Source: Galbula dea | Lineage: Eukaryota; Chordata; Aves; Piciformes; Galbulidae | Length of the DNA stretch: 64,000 nt | Direction: 5' to 3' | NCBI GenBank assembly: GCA_013399015.1 | Contig: VWZX01001688.1 | Span: 4,614,220-4,678,219 of the forward strand | Part shown: piece after piece, positions 1 through 11,403 of the stretch | Layout: each line of letters starts with the position of its first letter | How positions within the stretch are numbered: position 1 is the stretch's first letter | The notes under the pieces: generated by a model | What the model was told of the DNA's origin: nothing | The model's input: the letters and a program-made list of their open reading frames with translations, nothing else | The model's database searches: none | Position numbers and translations under genes: made by a program

Positions 1-525
1 CATTGATTAAATATCTGTAAGCATTTACTCCTATATCAATTTCTCCATAATCTATTTTATCTTAATCACACCCAAGTTCTTTTTCAAGCTGGGGCAAAAA
101 AAACGTTCCCTCCAGTGGTGAGAAAAGATGATGTATCTCCTTCGCAGCCATTGAATTTCCTTGGAGCCAGAGTATGATCTCAGATTCCCATGGGCTGAAA
201 TAGCAGTGAGACTCCAGGGAGGATAAGGGAGGTAAAACTTGCCTATGTATGCCTGAATGTAAAGGAATTTAAAAACTGATTTTTTTGCATTTGATTGCAG
301 GGCTGATATGTACAGGGGAAGGAAGGAAGGAACAGAGGGAATTTGTAGCCTCCAGCCAAGTTCAGATGGCCAAAATTCCTTCTAAAGATCAATACTTGTA
401 TCATCTAAAACAGGACAGAGGGCCTTGCTTGGAATTGCCACCTGTTCCTGTCCTGTTCACTCTCCTTCTTGAGTGTTGGATCTCAGCTTATTTTCCTGCT
501 CTTACTTTCTGCCCCAGGTATCATC

Positions 526-619
526 CTGCAAACATCCTGAGCACTGTGTTCCCTTCTCCTTGGTTCAGGCTTCTGCAAACATCCTGTGCACTGTGTTCTC
601 TTCTCCTTGGTTCAGGCTT
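526..619. repeat. 47-bp tandem duplication (two copies)
   Basis: CTGCAAACATCCTG... at 526-572 is repeated at 573-619 with only a few mismatches (for example GAGCAC versus GTGCAC, and CCCTTC versus CTCTTC). The second copy follows directly on the first. Confidence 0.85.
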
Positions 620-2587
620 GTAAGTGTTCTTTGCTTTTTGTCATTTTCCTCTGCACCTTTTTAATTTTTCCTTCCCTAGTCCTTGACAATAGGAGTCAGG
701 AAAAGTGGAGAGAAGTAGTGTGGAGATATGTTAAAAACCTGAAAAAAACCCAACATCTGAGTGCCATGGGAAAGGTGGAGGTAGGCTGATTGTTCACTGT
801 CTTGTTCAACACAGTAAGGACCTAACCAGCAGATAGCAGGTTCAAGGAGATAAATCTTTGAGGGCGAGTAGCTAATCTGTGGAACTCAATATTACAGGAC
901 ATTCAGTGTGTTAAAAATGTGCACAGGCAAATCTGTAGAAGGAAAATCTGATGAATGTAAAGACATCACCTGATTCCAGAAGTCCTTGACTCATAAAAAG
1001 AAGACTGAGAGTATGCTGGGAAAGCACCACCAGGACCTTTTCTTATACTCCTCTCATGACGTGCAGTATTGCTTGCTGAAAGAAGCAGACTATTAGGCTA
1101 GGTAGACTTTGGATTTACAAGTATAATATGCCTTATGCTTTTTATTAAGCATAGAAAGCAGGAGGCAATTTAGCCCTTAGTCATCAAACAGGACTACAAA
1201 GTGTTGTGGTGTTTGGTCTCCTCCTACTTTTCCATCTCTTAAACCAATACAGGGAAGCATGGTAGATGTTTCCTATATTTTGGTGCCAGCTGCTCTAAAA
1301 AAGCTCCTCTCATCAAGGAAATTTATGTGACAATTCAGGAGTCCTTTCAGCAGTATGTTGAAGCATAGAGGCATTTTTAAATGAGATTCTAACCGATGAA
1401 TTTAGTGTAATGGGGGTGAACTCTCAGGGATGACTTTAAAAAAGACAGTTTCAAACACTAGGTGATTGATAAAGCATAAATCAGTGTCTATATACCTCCA
1501 GTCATTATCTGTAACATTGCAAATTTTCTGTAGAGACAACAATCAAAAGGTCAGAAAGCCTTGGTTTGCCTGTAGGCAAATTCATGCCTCAGGTTTTAAC
1601 TTGTAAAGATAATTATGTGATCCATAAGTGTTGTAAATATTGTGTGTTTCTTGCACAGAGAATCTGTGTTGAAATAGTCTGTGGAAACTGAAAGATACAG
1701 AGGAAAGAAACCAATTTTCTCACTGAGTACTGAAGAGCTAAATGGTTGAGTTTAGGAAGCACTGAAATTAGTATAAGGTGTCTAAAAAGTGCTGGTAGAT
1801 TTCAAATCCTAAGGGAAAGGTGAAAACTTGGTGGTGTCCCAAAGTGCCTTAAATAGAATATCTGCAGTTCAAAAGACAAAAATTAACCCCTTTACTCTAG
1901 CACACATATTCCACTGTGGTGTTCTAAACAACTAGATACATATCACAGCTGATGTAATAAATACCTGAAAGTGGCTGTAATAAATACAAGAAATAACCTG
2001 TCTTGATTATTCAAGTAACTGCTGCTAGTTAATTAGCATGCTCACATCGTTTGGGCCAGTGGATTTTTGCAGTTTCCTTTCAATAGTTTTTATTTTCTTT
2101 CCAACTCTTTTCTTTATCCTGTTGGACAAAAGGATGAGATGATGCCCAAAGGATTCAATGACTTCATTACCAGAAGCTAGTTTTCAATTCAAGGAGATGA
2201 TAGTCAGTATTACATTGCAAATTAAGCACTTCTGGTTTTCACTTGTATGAAAAGAAGTCATTCCTCACCAAAAACTGGCATTCTGTTCACTACTAATTGC
2301 ATACAAAGAGTTTTGAACCAGAAGGTAGCATACAGGAGCATATGTATGTAACATACATGTGTGATAGAGTATGTATAATACTGAAAGTAGGAGATGCCTG
2401 GAACAGTAAGAAACCAAGAGGATGGCAATGTTTTTATCTTATATTAGGTTTCTCTATTGTAGTCATACTGGGCTCTTGGTTTTGTAGCTGTTGAGGGGTT
2501 TTTTTCTTTCTGTTTTTCAAAGAATGCCTGGAAAATGAGTAATATTTTTTCCTAATTTTCAGCTGAACCTCCCACACTGTGATTTAT

Positions 2588-2860
2588 GGCCATTGCTCCT
2601 TGTTCTGTCACATGACACTACCTACCAAGAAGAACTTGGCTGTCCTCTCTGTAGAGAGCAAACCAGCAGAGATCAAACCTTGACCCCTTTTTCACCAGGA
2701 GAAGCAAGCCCAGCACCTTCAATCTCTCCATTTGGGTCATATGTTCTTGGCCAAGAGCAGCTTGGTAACCCTCTACTGAACCTCCTTCAGATTCTCCACA
2801 CTGCTCTTGAATTGGGGTTGTCCAACATCCCCACAGCCTCTCTGTTGTGCCAGCACTGCT
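2588..2860 (-). mobile_element. Diverged CR1 LINE fragment, reverse orientation
   Basis: Reading + strand, CCATTGCTCCTTGTTCTGTC followed by AAGAAGAACTTGGCTGTCCTC resembles the reverse complement of the CR1 3' region (CCATTGCCCC...TGTCAC, then GAAGAG.CTGGC). Later parts are strongly diverged, so the far boundary is approximate. Confidence 0.5.
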
Positions 2861-5800
2861 GACTGCGATTTTCCTTGCTAGCTTGTGCTGGTGCATGCAG
2901 GCATCTGGGAGCATGTTGTGCCTGTGGTAGTCAGTGCAAGAAAGTGTTTATGGACTTCAGCCTTTTCTTCACTGTCCTCTTTAGGTCACCCTTCATAACT
3001 ATTAGCAGAGCCATATTTTTCCACTATGCCTGGCTTTAGAGAAGTTGACTTCTGTGAGATGACAGAAACTCCATCTCTCTCTTACCACATAGACAGGGAC
3101 GTGGCTAGAAAAAAGGACAGTGTGAGATGTTTTTCCATGGATGAATAACTTCTGCAGCTGTGCCCTGGGGACAGTAAATAACTAGTATAAATCAATGCAA
3201 ATATGCTGTTAGTTATCTGGCTAGTGTGGTGTGAAAATGAATGGAATACAAAGATGAACTTTATATATCATGAGCATGAATCTGCCTCACTGCTTTTATA
3301 GGCAAGGCTCTTACCTAGGAAGTCAGTTGGCAAAACTTAGATTTTTTTTCTTCTTAAAATTAGGATGAAAATAGTCATTTGTGCTGCACAGAAAAGTTTC
3401 TCAAATATCAAGTGCATTTTGGGATTTTACAATTATGAAAACTTGAAAAGAGTTATTGATAATAATTTCTCAGTCACTCAACAGAAAGTAGTTTTATTAG
3501 TCTTTCAGCGTGACTGACCTCAGTATATCATTTAATGTATTTATTATGTCATACAAAACACTGAAACATGTAATTTCAAAATAAAAGCTTACTTTCAGCT
3601 TAACTCTCCATCAGAAGACTGAATGATCTGTTACACACAAAAGAAACTAAAACTCTGTTATTGTTACCCCATAACAGTGGAAAATTAGTATCAATGAGGA
3701 TGATGACTGTATATTCTGCAAGAACTTACTTTGTAAAAGAGGCAATATTTCATTTAAGTCATGGGAAGTTTTCAGCTAGGAGTGAAAATCTGTTTGAATC
3801 CCTATAAATACTGGCTTCTGCATCATGTAAATCATTGATTTTTCTTTTTTATTCTACATTATCAGGGACTAAATCCATCTGCTGTAGGTATAGTGACTTC
3901 TTTGGTTTGTGCTGTGCTGTTTTTCTCTCTGTCCAAGGACAGCAAGTACAATACGAAGGCAAATTAACTTCCTGAGAGATGCATACTGCTGAAATCAGAG
4001 GGTGGACAGAGAGAGTTGTGGAAAACCTTTTGGTGAGTCACCTTTCAGATCTACAGTCTGAGTTTGAAGGCTATGCCTTATTTTTTTCAAAATACATTCC
4101 AGCAGAAAAAAAAACAAACCCAAACACACTTTTCTTCCATAATTCCACTTCTTTTCTTAACTGAATTCTCCTTTTTTTTTTGGCTTTTCTTTGTCCTGTT
4201 TCTTCCAGTTCTAGCCTGGGAGATGTCTAGTTTGGCTTTCCAACTTCTATTTATCATTTTCTTCCTACTAGCAGCTCTTTTGGTTGTTTCCAGTGTAACA
4301 GTGACATGAAAGGGTTTAGGTAATAATCTTGTAATGGATTGCTGCACCAGAATGAAACCTCATTTCTTTTTTTCCCAGGACTCCCTGGGAATCCTTTTGC
4401 CACAGCCTTTTTCTCCCCAAATAGATTATACAAAATTGTTATGGTGGCCATTCATTCTGTCAGTGTGAGTGGACAATCTGATTCCCATCAGTTCCCATGG
4501 GTAGAGCCATGATTCCCAGAAAACATACTGTCAGCACAGACACTTCTTAGAACCATTAGAAGTACTTCCAAATGCCAGGCCAGCACTGCCTTCATTTCAG
4601 AAGTGTGTCAGTAATCCAAATAACTACACAAATCTGTAGAAATTCAGATTCTTCTAGACAACTTATGTGGTTTAATTGTCTTCCTCCTACTAATTATCCA
4701 AATTGACATTTTCTTGCTAATATGTTTGTGTGAACCTGAGTATTTATTTCCCTCTGGCAATTTTTGTTTATTTGTTTGTTGGCAAAAATGGCTACAAAGT
4801 TTTTCCTTTCCCTGTTCAAATACATTGCAGATCTTTATAATTAGGAGTCTTGAAAACCTATAGAGAGTAAAAGCATCCAAAAATATCTGAGAGGCAACAT
4901 TTCATTTTTTTTATTAATCTCCTTCTATGTCATGATAAAATTTGTCTGGTGACTCCAGTTTTCTGAATGCAGATCTGCATTTCAGCAGTGTCTCTGTAGA
5001 ATAAGCATGTTCTGCAGGAATGAACTCATTTCTCTGGAACAATTTTAGAGAAAGGATTTTAAGTCAAAATGAAGATTTTGATGTACTGGCCACCAAAATA
5101 TGGCTGAAATATCTAGAAAATCAATTTACTTAAAACTTAAAGGAACAGTTTTCTCCTGCTTGAATCTTTGTGAGAGATGAGCCAATGTAATGTACAAGCA
5201 GCTGTTCAGCAACACCTATTATTTGCTTACATTACATCACTAATATGAGGCACCCTGTCATTAAAATGAGAGAGGGGAATTGGCTCTCCTGTTTTGCTTC
5301 TTAGCATTCTATATTTTTGCTGAGGCTATGATCTCATCCAGCTCTCCACACCAAATAAGAATTTAGATTACTTGATGATCATGTTAGTTTTCCTTCTGAT
5401 GAAGTATCAAACTTCATTAAAAGCCTGAAAGAAAACCTTCAGCTTAATTTAGAGAGAAAACTTTAAATATTGTTTTCTTAGAACTAATGGATGAATGATA
5501 CTGTTTTCAGCAATGCTATTTATACAGCAGCTACTTTTTATTTCTTCTTGACATGTTAGGGTCCCAATCTTGCATTTCTGGCACTCAAAACTCCTCATGA
5601 GTGGATCCAAACATGGAAGCATTCCAGCACAATGCATGAGAGACCTTTTAACATTACAGAGCAGAGGACATGCAGAAAAATATTGAAACAATAAATTAAA
5701 ACTATATCAGATTTTTAGAAAGGAATTCTGTCTCTAGTAACAAGTGCTAGATCCAGCAGTCATCCACCTGTGCCTGACACAATCAGGAATTCTTAACCTA

Positions 5801-6419
5801 GAGAAAGTTCTGCTGGCAGCAAGTGGCTATTTGTTGTTTATTTATGGTTTATTAAAATTAATAACACAAAAAGGCTTGGCATTGACAGAGGAATGGAGCT
5901 GTTGTATATTTCTGTATAACAATCTGTATGGTATCAGAAGGCTGATGGCAGATGTGAGATCTGTCAATCAGAAACTACAGCAAATAATTGCATTAATATC
6001 TTTGCACTGACTTAATTAGATACTTTTTAAAAACAATGATTTAGTTAAGCTGATGCAACATCCTGTAATGGGCATAGCCTTGCAGATGGAGAGATGTTCT
6101 TAGCATGTAAGTAATCATACTAAATTATAATAACATATCTTATATGAGTAAATTCGATAAAGGGTCTTAATTAATTGCTTCAGGATCTGATTGAAAGTTC
6201 CCTGTCTACCATTTTACCACATGTTATATGTCAGAAAAAAAAGTATTCTTCCATTAAAAGATCAAGCTTTTTCCTTACTACAGGAAACTACTGCATGGAC
6301 ACTGTGCATCTATCTGTGTGGGAAAAGTGTCCACAATAGCTATTTCTGAGTAAACTATCCATAATAGCTCCCTGTGTGAGGATTCTAGGCTGGAGAAGTC
6401 ATGGGTCAGACAGTAAGTC

Positions 6420-6444
6420 ATTGCAGAATAGCTTATTCTGCAAT
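6420..6444. repeat. Perfect inverted repeat, 11-bp arms, 3-bp loop
   Basis: ATTGCAGAATA, loop GCT, then TATTCTGCAAT. The two arms are exact reverse complements. Confidence 0.95.
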
Positions 6445-8502
6445 AGCAATTCCAGTCAATTTTCCAGTGTAGAAAAACCCTTAGTCTACAGCTCCAAACC
6501 CCTCTTTGTGCCAGAAGATTTTTGTCTTTAGAGAATAGTATAAATTTGTTCTATTCAATTCTTTAAGGCCCAAATTCAGCACTGAAATCCCTTTGGGATC
6601 AATATATGAGATCAATCAGGGAGAGTTTTATACTGTCAGAGTTTGTATGTATGTTCATGTTTTTATTAACCAAACATTTTTGGCTGTGGGACATCCTTGT
6701 GATTCTTCTGGTCCAGTAGTTTCTACAGCCCAGTCCTATACCAGAAGACAGAAAGTTTCCTGGAAGAGGATCCATCAAGCCATACTTATGACAGTTGGTA
6801 GCTTTCATTGCCAGCAGCAGCAAAACAAGGCAAAACAGAGGAAAATGCCATACCTTCTTCCTCCATGCCCAAATACAGTAGATGGTTTACAGCAGTGACA
6901 TCCAGCTGACACATTGCTCTGAGTACAGAGTGCTCTATAAATACACAGAAAGGCTTTGGAAAATGTTCAAATGGACTAAAAATGTATCCTGGAATGGCAC
7001 TGCAGGGAGGTCTTCATTGAAAGCCAGTTGACAATCTCAGTGGGTCCAGAACTACTTATACAACTACTTGGTAAAACACTTTTTGGTCTGGATTCATGTT
7101 TATATTTTAATAATGGTTTTTATTTTCTTCTCCAGCAAAAAAACCCCAAACCAAACTAAACAACAAACCACCAAGACAAGACATCTTTGTTGCTTTTTTA
7201 TTTGCTATACTTTTTCCTGACCCTCAGGACCCCCCAAAGCAAAGGTTGCCATTTATCCAAAATACACCACAGTGCCCCTGGCATTTTTGTGGTATGGACC
7301 AATTAACTTTAGTAGCTTAATTAAAATCACCAAATGTATATTAAAGGATGACATAAAGTTGATTTTAATCTAGGCTTCCAAAAATGAAGAAGTCTGTTAA
7401 TCAACTGCCCCACCCCTTTCATTATTTATGTGGCCCATGGTACTCAGTGTCAGAATAGACTCCTACGTCATCCTCTTGCTTCACTTTCCCCAGGCATTAT
7501 TAAACAGTTAATAACAAAGCTCCAAAGTCCATCCCTAGTTTTACCTGTTGGCATAAAGCTGGGGCCATGACAGCACTGGTGTAGAATTCATACAAATTGA
7601 AAGAACAGATTTTGGCTCAAGTATTTTTAATGTACAGCAGCTGGCATTTTTGGGTTTGAAGAGGAAAATCACACCTGAGTTTTCATGCTTTCTAGAATTT
7701 TGCCAACAAAAGGAAAACAGAAAATAAACAAGACATTTTACCTTTTGAAAGCCAGAAAAAATGGTGCAGTTCTTTCCAAGACTGCTGTGTTCAAGCTGTC
7801 ACATGAACATGAAATAGAAGGCATTCTTATTCTTGCTTTCCAGTTATGTTTTAGCACAAATGTCTTCCATTTGTTTATTTCCACATATTTTCCCTTTAAC
7901 ACATTTTTTTAATTAGAATTTTTCATAATAACCTGTTTAAAACAGTTAAAACCAGTTTTGGATTTTTACAAGTATATAGATATTTACAAATCACTTCATT
8001 AGATATTATTACTGCTTCTATGGTATGACATGCAGCTACCTGAGAACTTACCACTGTTGATAAGTGGGTTTGGTCAGATTTTTACAGTACAAACAATAAA
8101 AGCAGCTGATTCCTGGAAGCTGCCAGAGAGAGTGGAGGGATTTGGCTCTAACTCACTCACGGTCCTGTAGCCTTAATATTTGTTTAGCTGCTATATAAGC
8201 ACTTCAGCACAGATATTAATTTGATTCCCATTCTTAGCAAGAAAAATGGGGTAATAGGTAAATGGTAGGTGTTTAACTCTCAGAGAAATAAAAGGGCATT
8301 AGGTGCAGAGAGTGGCATCATGTTACACTAATGTCTTTTTTTATTCAGCTGTCATGGATTTTGATAAAGAAGACAGCAGAGAAACACTTTAACCTTTTGT
8401 CCATAATATAGTCAATTATATTTATTATTTGCATATGAGAGACCAGTAGGTTCTTCAACAGCAAAACAATCTGTTTTATTTTCAGCAGTCTCTTACTCTC
8501 AG

Positions 8503-8604
8503 TACAAGGACATGGACCTGCTGGAGCAGGTCCAGAGGAGGCCACAGCAATGATCCGTGGACTGGAACACTTCTGCTATGAGGACAGGCTCATACGAGGA
8601 GATA
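8503..8604 (+). mobile_element. CR1 LINE fragment
   Basis: GACCTGCTGGAGCAGGTCCA, then GAGGAGGCCACAGCAATGATC and TATGAGGACAGGCT match the familiar CR1 segment GGAGCGGGTCCAGAGGAGGGCCAC...CTATGAGGACAGGCTGAG. The piece is truncated on both sides. Confidence 0.8.
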
Positions 8605-10970
8605 GCTCGTTTGAAGTTGTTAGCTGTTAGGAGTGAATCACTTTTCATCTCCTGTTTCCTTGGGCTTTGCTCATTAGAAAAAGATCAGTAACTTTTCAGG
8701 TAGCTAGCAGATGATAGATCTGGCTCCTCTTTCATCCTAACTTACTCACAGTACAGTCTGTTGGCTCACAAAGTGTTTGTCCTTCCAAGGATTGTCCAGA
8801 TCACAAGCAAGAAAGCTGGAAAGAAACTGAAGCTTGCTGGATCACAGAAAGCATACTCCAGACAAGCTCTTAAATGGCTGGTGGGGTTATTTCCCCTCTT
8901 GTTCTTACTGTAGATTTAAGCCTCCTTCTATCACCTTCACCCTCCTATCTGGCCCCTACTTACTGCTTGCACTGAATCACTACCTTTTACAGAGGTCTCC
9001 ATTTCCTTAAGACTTCAGTGAAAGACTGGATTTCACATACTATTTGGCATTAGTTGGAAATAGGGGTTATTAGGTCCACTGGTGTGCCTCCCAGTCTACT
9101 AAAAGGACAAAGGACTGACCATTTGGAGAGAAATACCACAGCAATCATGAAAACTTAATATCAGAGACTACATATGAAAAGAGAACAAATATTTTCTTAA
9201 GGTATGCAGTGAAGAGAAGGAAAAAGCATATGTATGCTATTACATACTTTATATATTATTTATTCTGCCAATCCAGTTATTTATATATGAGAAATCAGTA
9301 ACAAGCTATTAAAATCTTGGCACTAAAATAAATGCACTTTTTTGTTCTGTATAGCTCTTTTATTGTGAAGTATGTAGTGATAGCAACAAGGTTTGATCCA
9401 GACATGTTCTTCTTCAGCAGCTACAGACAGACTTTGAAATCGGCATCAGACAGCTCATACAGATTTGTTCACAGCATAGCTTCCTCTGAAAGTATCCTCA
9501 TAAGAGCATGTGTTTATAGTAGGAGACAATCTGAAGTGAACGTTTTGGTAACAGAGTATCTTTTAAAGAAAACAAATCTGAAAGTGTTTCCTTACCTTTC
9601 ATACTTACTGTATCAAGGATTAGCGAAATCATAGTGTTAAATTTAACAGCTACAAAGTAGTAATCTTCCTTTCTCTGCCATCTGTGGTGCCCTCTACTGC
9701 ACATCTTTGTAGAAGCAAGACAAACACTGATCACTGCATCAGCCACATTGTGGGTATTTTTTTACCTTTTCCTTTCCATCTTAACATTTCATAATGGTTC
9801 TTTATTTGTTTTCCTAATAGTTTTTCTTCTAATATATATAAAAAATGCAGTCAGTATTTGCAATTGTTGGGTTGGGTTTTTTTCAAGCACAGTTTAAACA
9901 ATGGGAAATAAAGAAAGAAAGAAGGCTTTTAGAAGTGAACCTTCTAGTTCATTTATTGGTTGTAGTTCATCTACTGCCCATATTCTGGATACTAATTTGT
10001 GTGGCTATATGTACATAGATATGTGCAATGTTAAGGCTGAAACATGGAAATTTTTGTTATTGTTCATGGTTTTTCAATCTCTACTTTGTTAACTCAGGTA
10101 TGAGCATTGAGTATGTAAGTTCTGCTTTTTTATAGTTGCTGTTTGCTTCTGTGAAGAAGAGACAAGTCATTCAATTACCTGTCTCACAAGTTGATATATA
10201 CAGCTTTGTTTGCAGTCTTTTGCTAGGGGCATGATATAATTTTGTCAGTTTCTATATCAAACAGAAATCTGTTGATTTTGATGTTGAATTGCTGGAAAGA
10301 GTTACAGAGATTTGACAGAAATATTTCCGGAGTGATCTCAAGGCACCTAAAGGCCAAAGACTTAAGATGAAAGATCTGAAAACTTCAATATATTAATTCC
10401 CCTTTCTTTTGCTTGCCTCTGTTATTTGAAGCACCTTGTGTTCATCATCATAGCCTGAGGTTTTCCTTAAATAAATCAATGCACAAATTTTTTAATTACC
10501 TACTCAAGCTGGATTTGGATGGCTTACTCTTATGAGTACCAAAAAAGAAAGGTTCAGAGATAGCAGCTAATGGAACAGCAAGAGAAACCAGCTGCCTCCA
10601 ACTTTTTAAACACTACATTATCTAACTTGCTACCAACAAGTCTAAGCATTGCAACATTTGAAGTGCAGTTGGCAGCAAGCTAGACAGAGTACAGCTTCCA
10701 ATATCATTGACTGATGTGCATAAAAGACGATGTTATCAACAGTGGGCTTGAAAAAGTTTTCTCTAGAAAGCACAACTCAATATATTTATCTCCTAAGTAA
10801 CTGCTAACACTCTGAGAATGACCGCTTTGAGGCAGCCAATTATGACGACATACAGAGCAGCTCTGAAGGCAGTTTTGGGGCTCAGTTCCTGTGCTGGATG
10901 TGGTCAGTCACACGGGGTGGGAGAAGCTTCCCTGCAGGGCAGGTGGGGCCACCTCCTGCCTGTCAACAAG

Positions 10971-11121
10971 AGCAGGAAAAACCATTGTTCAGTCAGGAAA
11001 TGTGGGAAAAGCCATTGGTCAGTCAGAAAGAGCGGGAAGAGCCCTCAGTAGGGAAAGGCAGGGCCAGTTCCTGTCTGTTAGAAAGGGCGGGAAAAGCCCT
11101 CAGTTAGGAAGGGCGGGAAAA
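10971..11121 (+). promoter_or_regulatory. Imperfect 26-30 bp repeat with E2F-like GCGGGAA motifs upstream of SPO11
   Basis: GGGAA/GGGAAAA cores recur at 10971 (AGCAGGAAAA), 11001 (TGTGGGAAAA), 11031 (AGCGGGAAGA), 11085 (GGGCGGGAAAA) and 11111 (GGGCGGGAAAAC). The spacing is 30, 30, about 55 and 26 bp, with CATTGGTCAGTCAG or CCCTCAGT between them. The last two match the E2F site GCGGGAAA on the reverse of TTTCCCGC. The array lies about 140 bp before the predicted SPO11 start codon, where a promoter is expected. The repeat is direct observation; the regulatory role is inferred. Confidence 0.5.
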
Positions 11122-11257
11122 CTTTGACTTTGCTTTCTACAGATAATTTCGACTTTTTCTCTCTGGACCTATGGTTTCACCCCAGATGAGTTTTAAGTCC
11201 AGCACAGAGAACAAGCTTTTCTAATTTCTTTGGTAATCTCTTTTGCCTCTTTTTAAC

Positions 11258-11403
11258 ATGGCTGCTTCTCTTCCAGTGAATTTGGATTGGTCTGCACCAG
11301 CCTCAATGGAGTGCCACAGTGTGTGTTCCACTGAAGTGCCAGTCGGGAACAAGGCCAACTCCAGGGAAACAAGCCTGTCTGGTCATGAGAGCCTCGTCCC
11401 CAG
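11258..11403 (+). CDS. SPO11: Predicted SPO11 exon 1 (start codon exon)
   Basis: This 48-codon open segment begins with an ATG in good context (AACATGG) and ends at a GTAAAA donor after two bases of a codon. That is exactly the phase needed to join exon 2, whose first base completes a serine codon, giving ...ESLVPS-SEVLKAIEN. Human SPO11 has a similar junction (...RLASSSEVL) after about 43 residues. The rest has no similarity I can recognise, as expected for this fast-evolving N-terminus. An acceptor-like CTTCTCTTCCAG inside it (11265-11276) means the true exon could begin there, with the start codon further upstream. Confidence 0.6.

Larger units (their letters stand above)
1..10970. other. 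AT-rich intergenic region upstream of SPO11
   Basis: This is 11 kb without a supported gene. Open frames are short and do not resemble known proteins. It contains a 47-bp tandem duplication (526-619), an old minus-strand CR1 (about 2588-2860), a perfect 25-bp hairpin (6420-6444) and a CR1 fragment (8503-8604). By human synteny the next gene outside would be BMP7; none of its coding sequence is recognisable here. Confidence 0.6.
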
